Shown: positions 15,738 through 26,425, counted from the stretch's first letter. The stretch is DNA of 56,920 nucleotides from Mycobacterium colombiense (GCF_003284975.1 NZ_QMEU01000025.1:1-56920); one strand, 5' to 3'. Notes: generated by a model from the letters alone, not told the origin. Made by a program: numbers and translations.

Positions 15738-16823
15738 ATGGCCGACCATCCCACTATGGGTGCCGAGGAGGAATTCCTCCTCATCGACCCTCGAACCGGC
15801 GAGCCCGCCCCGCGCAACGCCGCCGTGGCCGCAGAGGCGAAGTCGCGCGGCGTCGAACTGCAGCTCGAGCTCAGCAGTTGCCAGGTGGAAACCACGTCGA
15901 ACGTGGCGGCGACCAGCGCCGAACTCGGCGAGGAACTGAGCCGGCTGCGGCGCACCGCGGCACAGGCCGCCGAGGCCGCCGGGGTTACGCTGCTGGCCTG
16001 TGGCCTGCCGCCTTCCACGCCGCACGAGTTCCCGGTCACCGACACCCCCCGCTACCGGCGAATCGGCGAAGAGTTCGGCATGATCGCCCACGAGCAGGGA
16101 ATCTGCGGATGCCACGTGCACGTGCAGGTGCCCGACCGCGCCGCGGCCATCCATGTCAGCAATTGGCTTCGGCCGTGGTTGCCGACTTTGCTTGCACTGT
16201 CGGCTAATTCACGGGTGTACCGCAGCGCGGACAGCGGCCATGCGAGCTGGCGCAGCGTGCTGTGGCGGCGCTGGCCCGCAGCCGGGGCGCCGCCCTATTT
16301 CGCCTCGCCCGACGAGTACGACGACGCCGTGCGCATGCTGGTCGACAACGGGGTGATCGTGGACAAGGACATGATCTATTGGGACGTGCGCCCTTCCGCG
16401 GATTTCCCGACGGTGGAGGTCCGGGTGGCCGACGTGCCGGCCACCGTCGCCGAGACCGTCCTGCTCGCCACCCTGATCAGGGCGGCGGTGATGACCGCGC
16501 TCGACTCGTCCGACGACGCCCGGCGGCTGCCACCCGGCGCGCTGCGCGCGGCGTACTGGAAGGCCGCACACGACGGATTGTCCGGCCACACACTCGATTT
16601 GATCGACGGTCGCGGCGCGGTACCGGCGGCCGAGCAGCTGCGGGCGCTGGTGCGGCGGGTGCGCCCGGCCCTGGAATCGCTGGGCGAATACGACCGCGTT
16701 CGCGACGAACTCGCCCGCGTGGTGGCCGACGGCAACGGGGCGATGCGTCAGCTGCGGGCGTGGCGCAAGCGCGGCGAGGTGTCCGATGTCATCACCGAAG
16801 CCGCCGCGGCAACGCTGAGCTGA
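15738..16823 (+). CDS. YbdK-type carboxylate-amine ligase (glutamate-cysteine ligase 2 family)
   Basis: A 361-aa GCS2-family ATP-dependent ligase. The N-terminus has the family motif MGAEEEFLLID, with metal and ATP-binding residues further on in GCHVHVQVPD and WDVRPSADFPTVEVRVAD. Members such as E. coli YbdK have weak gamma-glutamylcysteine synthetase activity; the natural amine substrate is unknown. ATG 15738 directly precedes the conserved motif. A longer open frame from 15561 overlaps the STAS gene and was rejected. Confidence 0.85.
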   Translation: MADHPTMGAEEEFLLIDPRTGEPAPRNAAVAAEAKSRGVELQLELSSCQVETTSNVAATSAELGEELSRLRRTAAQAAEAAGVTLLACGLPPSTPHEFPVTDTPRYRRIGEEFGMIAHEQGICGCHVHVQVPDRAAAIHVSNWLRPWLPTLLALSANSRVYRSADSGHASWRSVLWRRWPAAGAPPYFASPDEYDDAVRMLVDNGVIVDKDMIYWDVRPSADFPTVEVRVADVPATVAETVLLATLIRAAVMTALDSSDDARRLPPGALRAAYWKAAHDGLSGHTLDLIDGRGAVPAAEQLRALVRRVRPALESLGEYDRVRDELARVVADGNGAMRQLRAWRKRGEVSDVITEAAAATLS

Positions 16824-16854
16824 CACGAACTGCGTTGGTATACTTGAATTCTCG

Positions 16855-17640
16855 TCAGGTCACCGCGAGCAGGCGATAGAGCCCGATCAGCCCCACGGCC
16901 ACGATGATTGCCCGCAGCGCATTTCCCGACAGCCGCCGCCCGTAGCGCGCGCCGAGCAGCCCGCCGACCAGTGAGCCCGCCGCGATCAGCCCGGCGGCCG
17001 GCCAGCTGATCCGATCGAACGCCACCGCCGTATAGGCAATGGCGGCAACCACATTCACCATCAACGCCAACAAGTTCTTGGCCGCGTTGGTGCGCTGCAC
17101 CGATTCCGGCAGCAGGGCGCCCATCAGGCCGACCAGCAGAATCCCTTGCGCCGCGGTGAAATAGCCGCCGTAGACGCCGACGGCGAACGTGCCGAACACC
17201 AGCGTCGCCATCCGGCGCGGGCTGACGTGATCGGGCGAGCGACCCGCCTCCTCGGCGCGCCGTGCCGTCCACGCCTGGATCCGCGGCCCGATGACCACCA
17301 ACACCAGCGCCAGCACCAGTAGCACCGGCACGATGTCGGCGAACACCTTCTCGGGCAGATGCAGCAGCAGGTACGCGCCCAGCGCCGCGCCGGCCAACGA
17401 TGCCGGGAGCTGCCAGCGCAGCCGATCCCACTGACCGCGCAGCTCGGCGCGATAACCCCAGGTGCCCGAGATGCTGCCGGCGACCAGACCCGTCGCGTTC
17501 GACATGGTGGCCGTCACCGGCGGATAGCCGAGCGCGACCAGCGTCGGGAAGGTGATCAGGGTGCCGGACCCGACCAGCGCGTTGATCGCACCGGCACCCA
17601 GCCCGGCCAGGCATATGAGGAACATCTGAAATGGCGACAC
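16855..17640 (-). CDS. TauE/SafE-family membrane exporter
   Basis: A 261-aa integral membrane protein with about eight hydrophobic segments. The family motif GAINALVGSGTLITFPTLV lies near residue 17, with the second half repeating a similar pattern (GGYFTAAQGILLVG). TauE/SafE proteins move sulfite, sulfonates or organic anions out of the cell. It stands alone on minus, convergent with the ligase gene. The substrate cannot be predicted. Confidence 0.88.
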   Translation of the reverse strand: MSPFQMFLICLAGLGAGAINALVGSGTLITFPTLVALGYPPVTATMSNATGLVAGSISGTWGYRAELRGQWDRLRWQLPASLAGAALGAYLLLHLPEKVFADIVPVLLVLALVLVVIGPRIQAWTARRAEEAGRSPDHVSPRRMATLVFGTFAVGVYGGYFTAAQGILLVGLMGALLPESVQRTNAAKNLLALMVNVVAAIAYTAVAFDRISWPAAGLIAAGSLVGGLLGARYGRRLSGNALRAIIVAVGLIGLYRLLAVT

Positions 17641-17704
17641 CGGAGAAAAACCTTAGCGTGCCGCCGATTTCGGCGCGAGGCGGGCGTCGGCCCGGGTCGC
17701 CCGG

Positions 17705-18646
17705 TCAGGCGGGCGGGGCTTGCGCGCCGCGTTCCACACCGGTGCGCAGCTTGACCGAGGCCGAATACGCCAGGGTCCGAAAGTGCAGCACCGGGTCGTC
17801 GGAGGGCTCGATGCCGTCGGTCACCCGCATCGGATCGAACACCACGATGTCGCCGCCGTGCTCGCGCTCGGTGTCCAGACCGGTGATGGCCAGGGTCCCC
17901 ACGGTGACGATTTGGGTGCTCTGCCAGGCCGCCGACGGGTCCACGGTCGAGTCGGTGGGCCCGGCGATCTGCACCCGGAAGTCGAACCGCACCGGCCCGC
18001 CGTCCAGCCGCGTCTTCAGTTCGTCGGTGAGGAAGTCCCGATCCTTGTCGTGGGCGTCCGACCCCGACAAGTACTCCTCGGCCGCGGTCGGAACCAGGTG
18101 GTAGCGAACGAATCTGGCGCTGCCGTCGGCGGCGATCCAGCGGAAGGCGTGCAGGCCGTGGTATTCGGTGGTGGCGTAGCTGGCCGGGATCCGGTTCGCC
18201 TCACGCAGCAAGGGCAACGCGCCGAGCAGCCGCGGATGGGTGAGCAGGTGTCTGGCCATGCGCAGCGGCGTGGTGAGGCCGGGCCGCATCGCCTTGAGCA
18301 GATCGATGAATCCGTCGGGCGTGCTGGCGACGAACAACCGGGCGGTCTGCGTCGAGACGTCGGTGGTGGAGCCGTCGGGCAGGGTGAACTTCACCGCCAT
18401 ACCGCGCACCCCGGGCGCACCGTCGCGCTGCTCAGGGTTGCCCGACCCGTTGGAGAAGCGGATCAGCGCCGGGACGGCCGAACCGTCGAGATGCTGTGCG
18501 CGCGAGAGCATGAGCGCGTCGGGGGTCGCGGTGAACGTGCCGCGGTACAGGGTGCCCTTGGCGTGCAGCGCGCGGCACCCAGGCTGTGCTCCGCCGGCGC
18601 CCCGGATCGCCTCGATCGCCTGGTCAGGGGTAAGTCCACCGCTCAT
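17705..18646 (-). CDS. Small catalase-like haem protein
   Basis: A 313-aa mini-catalase of the SrpA/KatA-like group, shorter than classical catalases of about 480 aa. The distal His lies in ALHAKGTLYRGTF near residue 28, the Asn region in IRFSNGSGNP, and the proximal haem Tyr is in FRTLAYSAS near the C-terminus. Members act as organic peroxidases or catalases, or in some cases as dedicated haem enzymes. It is 18 bp after the stop of the upstream SDR gene on the same strand, so the two may be co-transcribed. Confidence 0.87.
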   Translation of the reverse strand: MSGGLTPDQAIEAIRGAGGAQPGCRALHAKGTLYRGTFTATPDALMLSRAQHLDGSAVPALIRFSNGSGNPEQRDGAPGVRGMAVKFTLPDGSTTDVSTQTARLFVASTPDGFIDLLKAMRPGLTTPLRMARHLLTHPRLLGALPLLREANRIPASYATTEYHGLHAFRWIAADGSARFVRYHLVPTAAEEYLSGSDAHDKDRDFLTDELKTRLDGGPVRFDFRVQIAGPTDSTVDPSAAWQSTQIVTVGTLAITGLDTEREHGGDIVVFDPMRVTDGIEPSDDPVLHFRTLAYSASVKLRTGVERGAQAPPA

Positions 18647-18664
18647 GGACGAATCTTAGTTGGG

Positions 18665-19456
18665 TCAGTCGGGAAAGCCGAAGAGTTCGACCACACCGTG
18701 ATCGCGTCCGGCGGTGTAGCCGCCGTCGACGGCGAGCGCCTGACCGCTGACGAAGGAGGCGTCGGGCGAGAGCAGGAAGGCGGCCATGGCGGCGATCTCC
18801 TCGGGCTGCCCCAGGCGCTGTAGTGCGTGCTCCTTGGTGATGGAGGCCAGCGGTCCCTCCATGCCGGGAATGCTGAAGACGCTGTGCGCCATGGGTGTTT
18901 CGATGAAGCCGGGGCAGATGACGTTGGCGCGGATGCCGCTCGGCCCGTAGTCGAGGGCGATGTTTTTGGTGAGCAACACGACGCCGCCCTTGGCCGCGTT
19001 GTACGAGCTGCCCCCGGCGGTGCCCTCCAGGCCTTCGACGCTGGCGACCGTCACGATCGAGCCGCGTTCGCCGTCGGCCCGGGGTTGGTCGATCATCTTC
19101 GCCAGGGCCGCCTTGGCCATCAGGAAGGTGCCGGTGAGGTTGATCCCGATCACCCGATCCCATTCGGCGCGCTCGAGCAGGTGCACCGGTCCTCCCCCGG
19201 CGACCCCGGCGGCGTGGAAGAGGCCGTCGAGGCGGCCCGGCACGGCGGCCAGCACCGCGGCGATCGCGGCTTCGTCGGTCACGTCGGCGGACACGAAGGT
19301 GAACCGCGCGCCCAGGTCGTCGGGCGCGGCGGCCACGTCGGCGCCGATCACGGTGCCGCCCTCGGCCAACAACCGCCGCGCGGTGGCCAACCCGATTCCG
19401 GACGCGGCGCCGGTCACGACGAAGGTGCGGGAACGGGCGCGGTCGGGGTTCACCAT
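18665..19456 (-). CDS. Short-chain dehydrogenase/reductase
   Basis: A 263-aa classical SDR. The cofactor site is GAASGIGLATA near residue 17, the acidic residue in GADVA suggests NAD(H), and the active site is Ser in VASVEG plus YNAAK. ATG 19456 is preceded by GAAGGA. It sits upstream of the catalase-like gene on the same strand. The substrate is unknown; nothing in the neighbourhood points to a particular pathway. Confidence 0.87.
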   Translation of the reverse strand: MVNPDRARSRTFVVTGAASGIGLATARRLLAEGGTVIGADVAAAPDDLGARFTFVSADVTDEAAIAAVLAAVPGRLDGLFHAAGVAGGGPVHLLERAEWDRVIGINLTGTFLMAKAALAKMIDQPRADGERGSIVTVASVEGLEGTAGGSSYNAAKGGVVLLTKNIALDYGPSGIRANVICPGFIETPMAHSVFSIPGMEGPLASITKEHALQRLGQPEEIAAMAAFLLSPDASFVSGQALAVDGGYTAGRDHGVVELFGFPD

Positions 19457-19614
19457 GTCGCATCCTTCACGGGTGGTGGGCGGTTCGGCCCCGTCATGGT
19501 GACACACGTTCGCGCCGTTGGCTTTACCAATGCAGTCGTTCGATAACCCGGCTGTATCGAGCCATAGCAAACCCGTCTTGGACATTGCCGTGCCAGCTGG
19601 AGGACGATAAGCCG

Positions 19615-20217
19615 ATGTCAACACCTCAGCCGCAGGCGCGGTCGCGCCGGACCGGATGGCGGTTCGGCGCGATCGGCGCGGCCGCCGTCACCGCGGTGAT
19701 CTTGCTCGGCTCCCCCGTCGACCGGGCCGAGCCAACCGCCGCGGTGGCGCTGTTGTCCGACGACGCCATCGCCATCGCGCAGGGCGTCTCGGTCACCCCG
19801 GCCCCCGGCTGGACGGTCGGAAACCGCGGCCCGAACTGGGTGGCGCTGAACAACGCCGACACCACCGCGCAGCTGCGGATCACGGTCAAACCGGCGGGCG
19901 GCGCGGACGCCGCGGGGCTGCTGCAGGCCGACATCGACCAGTTCACCGGCGGCGCATCGGCCATCCTGACCGACGTGAACCGTCTGACCGCGCCCGAGAC
20001 CAAGCCCCTGCCCGGCCCCAACTTCCAGCAGGAAGCCTCGGTCGACTACACCGCGACCGTGGTGAACCCGCAGGGCACGATCCCGGTGATCGGCACCTTC
20101 ACCGAGCTGCTGAACACCTCGAACGGCCGATCGGCGTTCATCGACTTCCGCCAGGACAGCAGCGCGACCGGCCAGGCCGCCGGCGAGGGCGCAATGATGA
20201 TCGGCTCCATGCAGTGA
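19615..20217 (+). CDS. Exported or membrane-anchored protein of unknown function
   Basis: A 200-aa protein with a basic N-terminus followed by one hydrophobic segment (FGAIGAAAVTAVILLGSPV, about residues 15-33), then an Ala/Thr-rich soluble domain with VTPAPGWTVGNRGPNWVALNN. It looks like a secreted or single-pass anchored mycobacterial envelope protein. ATG 19615 has GGAGG upstream; the in-frame ATG at 19585 was rejected. No enzymatic motif is visible. Confidence 0.75.
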   Translation: MSTPQPQARSRRTGWRFGAIGAAAVTAVILLGSPVDRAEPTAAVALLSDDAIAIAQGVSVTPAPGWTVGNRGPNWVALNNADTTAQLRITVKPAGGADAAGLLQADIDQFTGGASAILTDVNRLTAPETKPLPGPNFQQEASVDYTATVVNPQGTIPVIGTFTELLNTSNGRSAFIDFRQDSSATGQAAGEGAMMIGSMQ

Positions 20218-20310
20218 GCCGCTAGCGAGCCGCGCGGGCGAGGGTCGGCGTCGCACGCGCGCAACCGACCGCGTATTACAAACGGGTACGAATCGATCGC
20301 GGAGGGGTTC

Positions 20311-21866
<1,556 letters not shown>

Positions 21867-21870
<4 letters not shown>

Positions 21871-22658
21871 GCACTCGAGTGGATGCGGCGCGGCGCGACT
21901 GCGCGATCGGCGTGCTGGGCGGTCCCACGACCGTCGTCGACATCGCCGGCCGCAGGATCGTCATGGACCCGACCTTCGATCCGCCGGGCGTGCACGCCTA
22001 CCTGACCAAGCTCACCGGCCCCGCGGTGAGCGCCCAGGCACTGGGGCCGGTGGATGTGGTGCTGGTCAGCCACGACCAGCATCCCGACAACTTCGACGAC
22101 GAGGGCCGCCGCATGGCGCTGGCCGCGCCCCTGCTGCTCACCCACCCCGGCGCCGCGGGCCGATTGGGTCCACCGGCGATCGGCGTGGCGCCCTGGCAAT
22201 CCTACGACTTCTCCGACGGATCGCTTACCGTGCAAGCTGTTCCGGCGGTGCACGGCCCGGCCGACGGGCAGCGCGACGCCGGCGGTCACATCAACTGCGA
22301 GGTGACGGGTTTCGTGCTGTCCGGGCCGGGCCTGCCGACGGTGTACCTCAGCGGTGACAACGCCTCCATGGTCGCGGTGAAAGACGTCGCCGATCGCGTC
22401 GGTCGGGTCGAGGTCGCCGTGCTGTTCGCCGGTGCGGCGAGCGTGCCCACCAAGGAGCGTGGGCGGCCGTTGACGCTGACCGCGGCGCGCGCGGCGGCCG
22501 CGGCCGAATTGCTTGGCGCCAAAGCGGTGATACCCGCCCACGTCGACGGCTGGGCCCATTTCAGCGAGGGCGTCGACGAATTCGTCGCGGCGTTCGATCA
22601 GGCCGGCATCAGCGACGTGCTGAGGGTCGCCCCGCACGGCGAGTGGGTCGACTTATAG
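21867..22658 (+). CDS. MBL-fold metallo-hydrolase (UlaG-like)
   Basis: A 263-aa metallo-beta-lactamase-fold protein. The metal motif appears as SHDQHPDN (HxxHxDN type) near residue 68, with further His in VHGPAD and PAHVDGWAHF. The start overlaps the FadD stop (ATGA), so it is coupled to the acyl-CoA synthetase. UlaG-like members hydrolyse lactones or phosphodiesters; a thioesterase or lactonase role would fit the CoA-ligase partner but is a guess. Confidence 0.85.
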
Positions 22659-23483
22659 ACGTCCCTGCACGCGCAGCTCCGGATGCACCCAGTCGGGCGA
22701 CCGGCGCTCCTTGAACGAGCGGAAGCCTTCGATGGCCTCGGCGTCGGACAGGCTGGCGGTCATGCCGATGCGGTCATAGAGGCCCAGGTAGCTGTCGATG
22801 CTGGACTTGATGACGCCACGGGCGCGCGGTGCGGTTCGACAGCATTGCGCCAGTAGCTCTTTCGCCGCGTCCAGCAGGCCCTCGTGTGGCACCACCCTGG
22901 TGACCAGGCCCCAGTCGAGGGCTTCGATCGCGGTCAGCACCCGACCGGTGAACATCAGGTCGCGGATGCGCACCGGCCCGATGACGCGGGTGAGCATCTG
23001 GCTGTAGTAGGTGTCGGCGTAGCCGCGGAACAACTCGGGTACCCGGAAGGTCGCCCGATCGCTGACCACCGACAGGTCGCTGCACAACGCGATCTGGAAC
23101 CCGCCGCCCTGGCACAGCCCGTTGACCGCGGAGACGATGGGCTTGGCCGAGGTGCGCACGGCGTCGAACGGCGTCACGTCCATGCCGAGCGCCGAACCGA
23201 AGGTGATCCAGTTGTCCTCGCCTCCCCCACCGCCCATGTCGCCGCCGGGGGCGAAGACGTCGCCGGTTCCGGTAAGCACCAGCCCGGCCAGATCCGGGTC
23301 CTCGTTGAGACGTCCCACCGCATAACGGATTCCGAAGTACATGGCCGGGCTCAGCGCGTTGCGCGCTTCGGGCCGGTCGATGGTGCACACGGCGATCGGT
23401 CCGTGGCGCTCGAAGCGCAGGTAGCGCGTGCCCAGCCAATCGCCGTCGGGCGGACGGGGGGTGTTCTGCGGTGTCTGCGCCAC
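22653..23483 (-). CDS. Enoyl-CoA hydratase/isomerase (crotonase) family protein
   Basis: A 276-aa crotonase-fold protein. Features: RPEARNALSPAMYFG, the oxyanion-hole segment around GGDMGGGGGEDN, and GLCQGGGFQIALCSDLSV. The usual catalytic Glu positions are not obvious, so the exact reaction (hydratase, isomerase or other) is open. GTG 23483 has GAGAGGAG upstream. It converges on the MBL gene with a 6-bp overlap, and a perfect palindrome lies about 40 bp upstream of its start. Confidence 0.87.
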   Translation of the reverse strand: MAQTPQNTPRPPDGDWLGTRYLRFERHGPIAVCTIDRPEARNALSPAMYFGIRYAVGRLNEDPDLAGLVLTGTGDVFAPGGDMGGGGGEDNWITFGSALGMDVTPFDAVRTSAKPIVSAVNGLCQGGGFQIALCSDLSVVSDRATFRVPELFRGYADTYYSQMLTRVIGPVRIRDLMFTGRVLTAIEALDWGLVTRVVPHEGLLDAAKELLAQCCRTAPRARGVIKSSIDSYLGLYDRIGMTASLSDAEAIEGFRSFKERRSPDWVHPELRVQGRL

Positions 23484-23524
23484 GGGACTCCTCTCGGGTC
23501 GGCTCCGCGGATGCGTCGCGCGGC

Positions 23525-23543
23525 TACTGTAGCTCTTACAGTA
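23525..23543. promoter_or_regulatory. Operator candidate TACTGTAGCTCTTACAGTA upstream of the crotonase gene
   Basis: Perfect 7-bp arms TACTGTA/TACAGTA around a 5-bp centre, 42 bp before the crotonase start. The form is typical of TetR-family operators, and several acyl-CoA-responsive TetR regulators recognise similar ACTGTA elements. Confidence 0.55.
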
Positions 23544-23560
23544 TCCGGGCGACCCGCCGC

Positions 23561-23854
23561 CTACACGTAAGGCAGCGTCGCCGTCTCCGCCGTCGCGGAC
23601 GCGTCGGCGATCACCGACGAGAGCTTGGACTGCAGAGTCGACGTGGCGTCCCCCACCGGCTTGTCGCAGAACCTGCAGAGCGCCTTGAAGTTTGGTTGTT
23701 CGTCTTCGTCCGGCCAGAACCGCCGTGGCCCGACCTGAGCCCCGGGGTCGAACTGGACGGATTGATGCGGGGCGTCTTTGAGGATTCTGCCGACGGGATG
23801 GCGTTGTGGGCATTCGAGTTTCAGCATGCCGACGCCTTCTTGATTTCCGAGCAT
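23561..23854 (-). CDS. Small Cys-containing protein of unknown function
   Basis: A 97-aa protein with two Cys motifs, ECPQRHPV and CRFCDKPVGD, that could bind zinc. The start is ATG 23854, with GAGAGGA upstream; an internal ATG (MLKLECPQ) is a plausible alternative. It lies upstream of the crotonase gene and downstream of an SRPBCC gene on the same strand. No function can be assigned. Confidence 0.55.
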   Translation of the reverse strand: MLGNQEGVGMLKLECPQRHPVGRILKDAPHQSVQFDPGAQVGPRRFWPDEDEQPNFKALCRFCDKPVGDATSTLQSKLSSVIADASATAETATLPYV

Positions 23855-23884
23855 GGTCCACCGTCCTCTCTCGGGTGTGCGCTC

Positions 23885-24331
23885 TCAGTGCAGGATCCGC
23901 GCGAGCTTGCGCCATCGCCGATGCCGGTGGCGAAACATCACCCGGACGAAGGCGCGGGTGAGCAGCCCGTGCAGGCCGTCGTCGGTTTCGATCTCGTCGG
24001 TGTAGCGGCAGCTGCGCTCGTCGATGGGTTCGAACGTCAGGCGGTGATTCCAGGTGCGGACGGGTCCGCCGTGTTCGTTGGTGTAGATCTCGGTCGGCTC
24101 GAGCCGCTTGATAGTCAGGTGATGCGTCCAGGCCGGGATCACGCCGAACCACCAGAACCGCGCCGATCCTTCGGTGCCCACCTCGATGTGCTCGGGGACA
24201 TCGAGCCGGTACACCCGCAGCACCGGGCTCAACACGTGCCGCATCAGCTCGGGCTTGCGCGCCAGGGCGGACGCCGTCTCGACCGGGATCGGCAGCTCGG
24301 TAGTTAGGGTTACCTTACTCATGCAGTTCAT
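23885..24331 (-). CDS. SRPBCC (polyketide cyclase/START-like) family protein
   Basis: A 148-aa protein with the SRPBCC helix-grip pattern: TTELPIPVETASALARKPELM at the start, then FGVIPAWTHHLTIKRL and a beta-rich core (RTWNHRLTFEP, CRYTDEIETDDGLHG), ending in a basic helix (RVMFRHRHRRWRKL). Such proteins bind hydrophobic ligands. ATG 24331 is given; ATG 24322 (MSKVTL) is equally possible because neither has a clear ribosome site. The ligand is unknown. Confidence 0.78.
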   Translation of the reverse strand: MNCMSKVTLTTELPIPVETASALARKPELMRHVLSPVLRVYRLDVPEHIEVGTEGSARFWWFGVIPAWTHHLTIKRLEPTEIYTNEHGGPVRTWNHRLTFEPIDERSCRYTDEIETDDGLHGLLTRAFVRVMFRHRHRRWRKLARILH

Positions 24332-24459
24332 GGTGGCTCAGCGGGCACGATCAGGCAATAGCGCGCGAGCCTATTCGGACGTCAGGGCGCCGTCGCGAGG
24401 GCCAAAGAGTAGGAATATCCCTGATATCGGCAGGCCGTGCAGCGCAATAGCGTGGGGCA

Positions 24460-24753
24460 ATGGCAATCCCCGGTGCGGGCTTGGAACGCTTCCTGGTCGA
24501 GTGGTACGGCCCTGACGCGCATGCGCATTCCATCAATGAGACGGCGGGACATCTCAACGACAGCGCGACATCCGTGGCGGCGAGGGGCAGCCAGATCCGA
24601 CTGTTGATGGCGTTGGCGGTTCCCGAGGATGAGTATGCCTTCGGCATCTTCGCCGCCGAATCGGCGGAAACCGTCGCGCGGGTCTGCCTCGACGCGGGCG
24701 CACCCGCGGAACGGATCAGTGCCGTCATCGGATGGCCAGTCACCTTCGACTGA
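24460..24753 (+). CDS. DUF4242-like small protein
   Basis: A 97-aa protein resembling the DUF4242 (SCO4226-like) ferredoxin-fold family: FLVEWYGPD at the start, MALAVPEDEYAFGIFAAESAETV in the middle and APAERISAVIG near the end. Some members bind nickel, but the typical metal residues are not clearly present here. It is divergent from the SRPBCC gene. Function is uncertain. Confidence 0.6.
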   Translation: MAIPGAGLERFLVEWYGPDAHAHSINETAGHLNDSATSVAARGSQIRLLMALAVPEDEYAFGIFAAESAETVARVCLDAGAPAERISAVIGWPVTFD

Positions 24754-24849
24754 AGTGGTCGCCGAATCCGCTTGGCCCAGTGCGCATCTAGCGCATTTTG
24801 CTTGAGCGGGTCTGCGCCGGAAGCGAATTCGACAACCACCCTCAGTGGC

Positions 24850-25911
24850 TCAGTACAGCGGGGTCCAGATGCCGTCGAACCAGTAACCCCAACCGCCGTA
24901 CTGCCAGTTGAAGATCGGAAGGACCGTGTAGGTGTTGTAGGTGAACGGCGCGAAATAGCGCTGCCCATAGGATGCGTCAAGCGGCGGCCCGGTCCACGGG
25001 CGGTTCCAACCGCCGGCCGGCGGTGGCCCGTTCCAGCCGCCGGCAGGCGGCGGACCCTCCCAGTTGGGCGGGGGCTGGCCCGGAGCCGGGCCGTCACTCC
25101 AGCCGTAGCCGTTCGGCCGCGGCGGCGGCGGCGCCCCCTGACCCGGAATCCAGAAGCCGCCGGGCAGGTCGACGGGGCCGCCGACTTGCGGAGCGCCGCG
25201 CAAGATCGGACCACGCGGCGGGTAGTACGGCTCGTGTGGCGGCTGATAGTTCGGCGCGTTGAGGATCGGGCGGTTGGGGGTCGGTTGCGGCGAGCCGCCC
25301 CACGGCGCCGAGGGTGACGGCGGCGTCGAGCCGGCGCCGCCGTATCCGGGGCCACCGCTGGGGCTGGCACCCGGGTTGGCGTTGGCAGGGGTGCAGTCCG
25401 GATGCCAGGCGGGGCACGAGAACGGTATCGAGGTCGTGGGCGCCGGACCGCTCCACTGCGAGGGTGTCGGCCCCGGACTGCTCCACGGCGCAGACGTGGT
25501 CGGCGGCGGAGTGCTACTCCACGGCTTCGAAGTGGTCGGCGGCGGAGTGGTACTCCACGGCGCAGACGTGGTCGGCGGCGGAGTGCTACTCCACGGCTTC
25601 GAAGTGGTCGGCGGCGGAGTGGTACTCCACGGCTTCGAAGTGGTCGGGGGCGGGGTGCTGTTTCGCGGCGGCGTGGTCGTCGGCGTTGCGCCGCCGGCCC
25701 CGGGAACGTGTGACCCGGGAGGAGGCACGGTCCCCGTGCCCCCATAGCCGGGACCGGGGTTGGGGACACCGGAGCAGCCCTTTTGCCCGTTGGGGCACGG
25801 CGGCGGGTCCAACGGCGGGGCGGAGCCGGCGAGTCCCGCGTTGACCCCCGCGACGGACAAGCCCAGGCCCGCAGCGACTCCGGCTGCTGCGGCGAGACGT
25901 TTGATGGACAT
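24850..25911 (-). CDS. Proline-rich secreted protein with five 12-residue repeats
   Basis: A 353-aa protein with a signal peptide (residues 1-29, MSIKRLAAAAGVAAGLG start). Residues 86-145 are five tandem copies of TPPPTTSKPWSS-like units, a probable cell-wall spacer that could be O-mannosylated. A Gly/Pro-rich region follows, then an aromatic C-terminus (YFAPFTYNTYTVLPIFNW) that may bind glycan. It is followed upstream by the LpqH-like gene on the same strand, with only 15 bp between them, so both are likely envelope proteins made together. Confidence 0.8.
   Translation of the reverse strand: MSIKRLAAAAGVAAGLGLSVAGVNAGLAGSAPPLDPPPCPNGQKGCSGVPNPGPGYGGTGTVPPPGSHVPGAGGATPTTTPPRNSTPPPTTSKPWSTTPPPTTSKPWSSTPPPTTSAPWSTTPPPTTSKPWSSTPPPTTSAPWSSPGPTPSQWSGPAPTTSIPFSCPAWHPDCTPANANPGASPSGGPGYGGAGSTPPSPSAPWGGSPQPTPNRPILNAPNYQPPHEPYYPPRGPILRGAPQVGGPVDLPGGFWIPGQGAPPPPRPNGYGWSDGPAPGQPPPNWEGPPPAGGWNGPPPAGGWNRPWTGPPLDASYGQRYFAPFTYNTYTVLPIFNWQYGGWGYWFDGIWTPLY
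25477..25656. repeat. 36-bp tandem repeat, five copies, coding for a Pro/Thr/Trp-rich repeat
   Basis: Five near-identical 36-bp units in frame in the proline-rich secreted protein. The encoded unit is TPPPTTS[K/A]PWS[S/T]. Copy number could vary between strains. There is no spacer variation, so it is not CRISPR. Confidence 0.85.
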
Positions 25912-25926
25912 TGGTTGCGTTCCCTT

Positions 25927-26385
25927 CTAAGGGCAGGTCACGTCCAACTCGAATGGCTTGGTTACCGGCTTCGGTTGGTGCGGGTCGCTGGTGTCGGCAC
26001 CGGTCGCGGTGCCCTTGATCTGGTACGACTTGCCGCTCGCCGCGGCCCCGGCGGATCCGCCCTGGCCCGGTGCGGCGTCGGAATAGCCGAGCGTGATGCC
26101 GTCGACGGTGCCCAGCCCGACCGCGTGGACGATGGGCGGGTTGTCGGTGCTGATCACCGCGCCCAGCCCGTTGGCCGCGTCGCCGATGCCGATGGTGATT
26201 CTGTTCCCGGACGGGTTGCAGGTGACCGCGCCGGCGACGTTCTGGCTCTTGCCGTCGACGATGACCTGAGGTCCGGCAGGCGCCGGCGGGTTTGATGCGC
26301 CCGTGGTTGACTTACCGGAACAGCCAGCACAACTCGCGATGACGACGGCCATGCCGGCTGCGCCGACGACGATCCCATGCTTCAC
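25927..26385 (-). CDS. LpqH-like (19 kDa antigen) lipoprotein
   Basis: A 152-aa lipoprotein of the LpqH family. A hydrophobic signal peptide ends in a lipobox with lipidated Cys22 (SCAGC, unusual in having Cys at the -3 position). The mature domain follows LpqH: VIVDGKSQNVAGAVTC, then NPPIVHAVGLGTVDGITLGYSD, then YQIKGTATG and FELDVTCP at the end. LpqH-type lipoproteins sit in the cell envelope and are TLR2-recognised antigens in M. tuberculosis. It lies between the MmpS-like and proline-rich secreted genes, all on minus. Confidence 0.9.
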   Translation of the reverse strand: MKHGIVVGAAGMAVVIASCAGCSGKSTTGASNPPAPAGPQVIVDGKSQNVAGAVTCNPSGNRITIGIGDAANGLGAVISTDNPPIVHAVGLGTVDGITLGYSDAAPGQGGSAGAAASGKSYQIKGTATGADTSDPHQPKPVTKPFELDVTCP

Positions 26386-26425
26386 CGCTGCTCTCCTTCG
26401 TGTTGTCGTCGTCGCCGTCCGCGTA

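Noticed and set aside
25477..25656. Possible CRISPR array
   Set aside because: The units are contiguous and in frame, with no spacers and no cas genes.
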